DNA of 64,000 nucleotides from Polyodon spathula (taxonomy: Eukaryota; Chordata; Actinopteri; Acipenseriformes; Polyodontidae). The stretch lies in the NCBI RefSeq assembly GCF_017654505.1, contig NC_054547.1, positions 22,401,838 through 22,465,837 on the forward strand, written 5' to 3'. Made by a program: the position numbers and the translations under genes. The notes beneath the pieces are model-generated. The model made no database searches, was not told where the DNA came from, and saw nothing but the letters and a program-made list of their open reading frames with translations. Positions within the stretch are counted from its first letter, which is position 1; each line of letters opens with the position of its first letter. Positions 62,117-64,000 of this stretch are shown one piece after another.

Positions 62117-62518
62117 TGTGGCAGGCTGGCGAGTGGAAAGAGGCCCAGAGACAGACTGCAGTTCAAAAAAAGAACTATTTTATTATAAATAAACACAAAA
62201 AAGAAAGGGCACAAGGGCCAAAACAAAGCGATTTAAACACAAAAAGAAAGACAAAAAGCAAAACTTACAAAAATAACAATTTCCAGGCTGGGCAATGCCT
62301 TCACTGGATTCAAACAACCAAAAAACCAACCTACTTCCTCAGCTCCCTCTCCTCAAATGAGAAGCAGAGGCCTCCTTTTATGTCAGGTGGCTGGGAGCTG
62401 ATTGATCGTTAATTAACCTAATCAACCCCAGCCACCTGAACATAATAAACCCAGGCAGGTAGGGGAAATTAACCCCATCCCTGCCAGTTTAAAAAGGGCA
62501 GAGCTTTGCTCTGCCACA
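62117..62518 (-). repeat. 5' LTR of gag-only element
   Basis: Same sequence family as the 3' LTR, with short indels between them. Adjacent to the primer binding site. Confidence 0.93.
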
Positions 62519-62639
62519 GTGAGGTCAACTAAGGGACTGACCACTGTGGCATACTCGAGGATGAATTTGGGGTAATAACCGGCTAACCCCAGTAGAGAAC
62601 TCATCTGATCCTGAGCATCATATTTAACATTTGCATAGC

Positions 62640-63060
62640 AGAATCACCGTATATAAATGAAAAATAAACATAAAAGGCTTTATTTTTGAAATTAGAGCAC
62701 ATAATGTATCACGTAAAAAAATGAAAAACTATAATAAAATAAACATTTCAAAAGAAGCTATTGTGTAAACAGATGTAAACTGCTATATGTACATACAAAA
62801 TTGTAAAAACAAAGTAATTATTTACAAAAATAACATAAAAGGCTTTTTTTTCCCGAAATTAGTGCATATAATGCATGACCTAAAAAAAATGAAAAACTAT
62901 AATAAACATTTCAAAGGAAGATATTGTGTAAACAGATGTAAACTGCTATATGTACATACAAAAGTAATTATTTACAAAAATATCATAAAAGGCTTTTTTT
63001 TTTTCACATTAGTCTACTGCATAGCAAGACTTAAAAAAATGAAAACCAGAATGAGAATGA
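62640..63060. repeat. tandem repeat, period about 150-165 b
   Basis: cataaaaggcttt recurs at about 62669, 62834 and 62985, with aaacagatgtaaactgctat and gtacatacaaaa in register. About 2.5 copies. Confidence 0.88.
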
Positions 63061-63175
63061 GACCTACATATAGAATGGTAAAATCAAAATCATTATTTAT
63101 AAAAAAGAAAATAACTCAGTTCACATTGTGTAACATGAATGCACATTCAGGGAACTGTACTTCAAAGTAGCCCCC

Positions 63176-63570
63176 TGTGGCAATGTTGCCCCGCCCCTGT
63201 GTGTATTTTGTGTTGTATGTTACATGTTGTGTGTTGCTGTTGGTGTATAGTCATTGGTACGTGGGATATATATATATGGGTCTGTGGAACACGAGTTGTT
63301 TAAAATGTATATTTGTATTTAGGCACGAGGATTGCACAGCAATTCATGTGCAGGTAAAATGTAATAATAGCGAGCACGGGGAATTGCACTTTATAAATTC
63401 ACATGCAGTTGTACCGAGACTCCAATTGAATGATTGATTAGCAATCGAGTCTCGGTACAGCTGCATAAAAGCTGCATGCTTTCACTCACCCGGGGTTGTG
63501 TGTTCGGTGAGTGGAGAATGGGATTGGAGATGGAGGTAATAAGAATAGTTAATACTTAAAATACAAGCTC
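63176..63570 (+). mobile_element. probable LTR start of another retroelement
   Basis: Begins TGTGGCAATGTTGCCCCGCC, an LTR-like 5' end. A TATA-like cataaaagc lies near 63464 and a strong inverted repeat at 63405-63464. The LTR end and primer site were not identified. Confidence 0.4.
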
Positions 63571-63573
63571 ACC

Positions 63574-63798
63574 ATGTTTTGTCTGTATAGGACCAAAGCT
63601 GGTGCCTTGCTTGCGGGGTGTACAGGCACATGTTGGCTGTCTGCCCCTTCCAAGAGGAGGAGGAGGAACTTGGCTCAGGAGAGGATGGTGAGGAGAAGGA
63701 GTGGCAGGAAAAAGCTGCAGCAGCAACTGCAGCAACAGCAGGAGGAGGTCGGGGATGCTAGTTGGGAGGTTTTTTTAAAGAACCTCGCGGCGGAGTAG
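63574..63798 (+). CDS. short basic, Gln-rich ORF
   Basis: 74 residues: SKRRRRN and RRRSGRKKLQQQLQQQQEEV, then WEVFLKNLAAE. Basic and Gln-rich like the start of the Gag ORF at 62012. Position after an LTR-like start suggests the N-terminus of Gag, but no domain is visible. Confidence 0.3.
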   Translation: MFCLYRTKAGALLAGCTGTCWLSAPSKRRRRNLAQERMVRRRSGRKKLQQQLQQQQEEVGDASWEVFLKNLAAE

Positions 63799-63884
63799 TG
63801 CCCCGGCTGTGGGCACACGCTGGCCATCTCCCCCACGGAATATACAGAGGCGGAAGTAATGCCTGAGTGGAAGAAGCCCACGCA

Positions 63885-64000
63885 TCTAATGCCCAGAAGG
63901 GGGGACTGTGAACGTCCAGCACCCAGACGGGCGGGACTGTGAGCGTCCAAACGGGGGGACCGTGAGCATTCAGCGCCCAGACAGGGGGACCGTGAGCGTC
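63885..64000 (+). repeat. GC-rich minisatellite at the window edge
   Basis: ggggggactgtgaacgtcca, gggcgggactgtgagcgtcc, ggggggaccgtgagcattca and ggggaccgtgagcgtc recur with alternating spacing. The array continues past the window. Confidence 0.8.

Larger units (their letters stand above)
60584..62518 (-). mobile_element. non-autonomous gag-only LTR retrotransposon
   Basis: Two LTRs (60584-60989, 406 b; 62117-62518, 402 b) bound about 1.1 kb with no RT, RNase H or integrase. GTGAG flanks both sides (60579-60583 and 62519-62523). Primer binding site candidate TGGTGTCTGAAGTGGGAT (minus, 62097-62114) lies 2 nt inside the upstream LTR. Polypurine tract GGGGGGAGGTG lies next to the downstream LTR. 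Confidence 0.93.
60119..62606 (-). pseudogene. gypsy copy 2 RT-thumb and RNase H, split by an LTR element
   Basis: Downstream part 60119-60578: FILHTNAS, AIKWAPHALRYYLLGHSFDL and VTDHAPLKWLSTMTDSNARI, then HRAGKEHQNADYF. Upstream part 62519-62606: SSLLGLAGYYPKFILEYATV and VSPLVDLT, the connection between RT and RNase H. The two halves join at the GTGAG duplication. The rest of RT and the integrase are absent. Closely related to copy 1 at 24340-25060. Confidence 0.88.

Overview
The window is vertebrate-type nuclear DNA: AT-rich, with many microsatellites, no bacterial-style operons and no long intact host gene. Nearly everything recognisable is a transposable element or a decayed remnant of one. 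The mix includes Ty3/gypsy elements with integrase upstream of reverse transcriptase, DIRS tyrosine-recombinase retrotransposons, a CR1-clade LINE with an (AAGAACAT)n 3' tail, an L1/Tx1-type LINE, Tc1, pogo, hAT, piggyBac and CACTA transposons, and a tRNA-derived SINE. Together these point to a fish. The CR1 tail and SINE type suggest a non-teleost ray-finned fish (sturgeon, paddlefish, gar or bichir grade), but that is inference.

Layout. 0-2.4 kb: intron-containing pogo-like transposase pseudogene, Tc1 fragment, 20-bp minisatellite and a SINE with its target-site duplication. 3.0-3.8 kb: exons of a broken gene with a DUF4806-like domain. 4.7-6.2 kb: possible LTR-like unit, then an LTR copy of the family seen complete at 60.6-62.5 kb. 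6.5-8.0 kb: L1-type LINE that lost its whole RT. 10.3-19.4 kb: a DIRS element with inverted terminal repeats, split by a 2.7-kb CR1 insertion and enclosed by piggyBac-like TTAA ends. 19.4-22.8 kb: AT-rich with no gene. 22.8-23.5 kb: 5' part of a Tc1 element. 23.8-27.1 kb: gypsy element in LTR-RNaseH-RT-IN order as read on the plus strand, that is IN-RT-RH on its own strand. 27.4-27.8 kb: CR1 3' end.

28.6-35.6 kb: microsatellites, TTAA-flanked non-autonomous elements, several LTRs, a 246-bp tandem repeat and one unidentified ORF. 37.9-39.5 kb: full-length but broken Tc1 element inside a TA microsatellite. 41.2-46.2 kb: Tc1 ends, a tyrosine-recombinase fragment, a CACTA-like transposase, CR1, an LTR and a piggyBac transposase lacking its first catalytic Asp. 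46.5-50.9 kb: a second decayed DIRS copy with a long palindrome, next to a patchwork CR1. 51.0-54.0 kb: piggyBac-like MITE and a complete-length hAT element with an 8-bp duplication. 56.9-58.7 kb: compound microsatellite and a solo LTR. 59.4-62.6 kb: second gypsy copy carrying a nested gag-only LTR element with a clean 5-bp duplication, whose empty site is preserved in the first gypsy copy. 62.6-64.0 kb: tandem repeats and the start of another LTR-like unit.

No element looks fully active. Frameshifts, stops or lost catalytic residues are visible in nearly every transposase or polymerase. The value of the window lies in its readable nesting history and in several non-autonomous derivatives.
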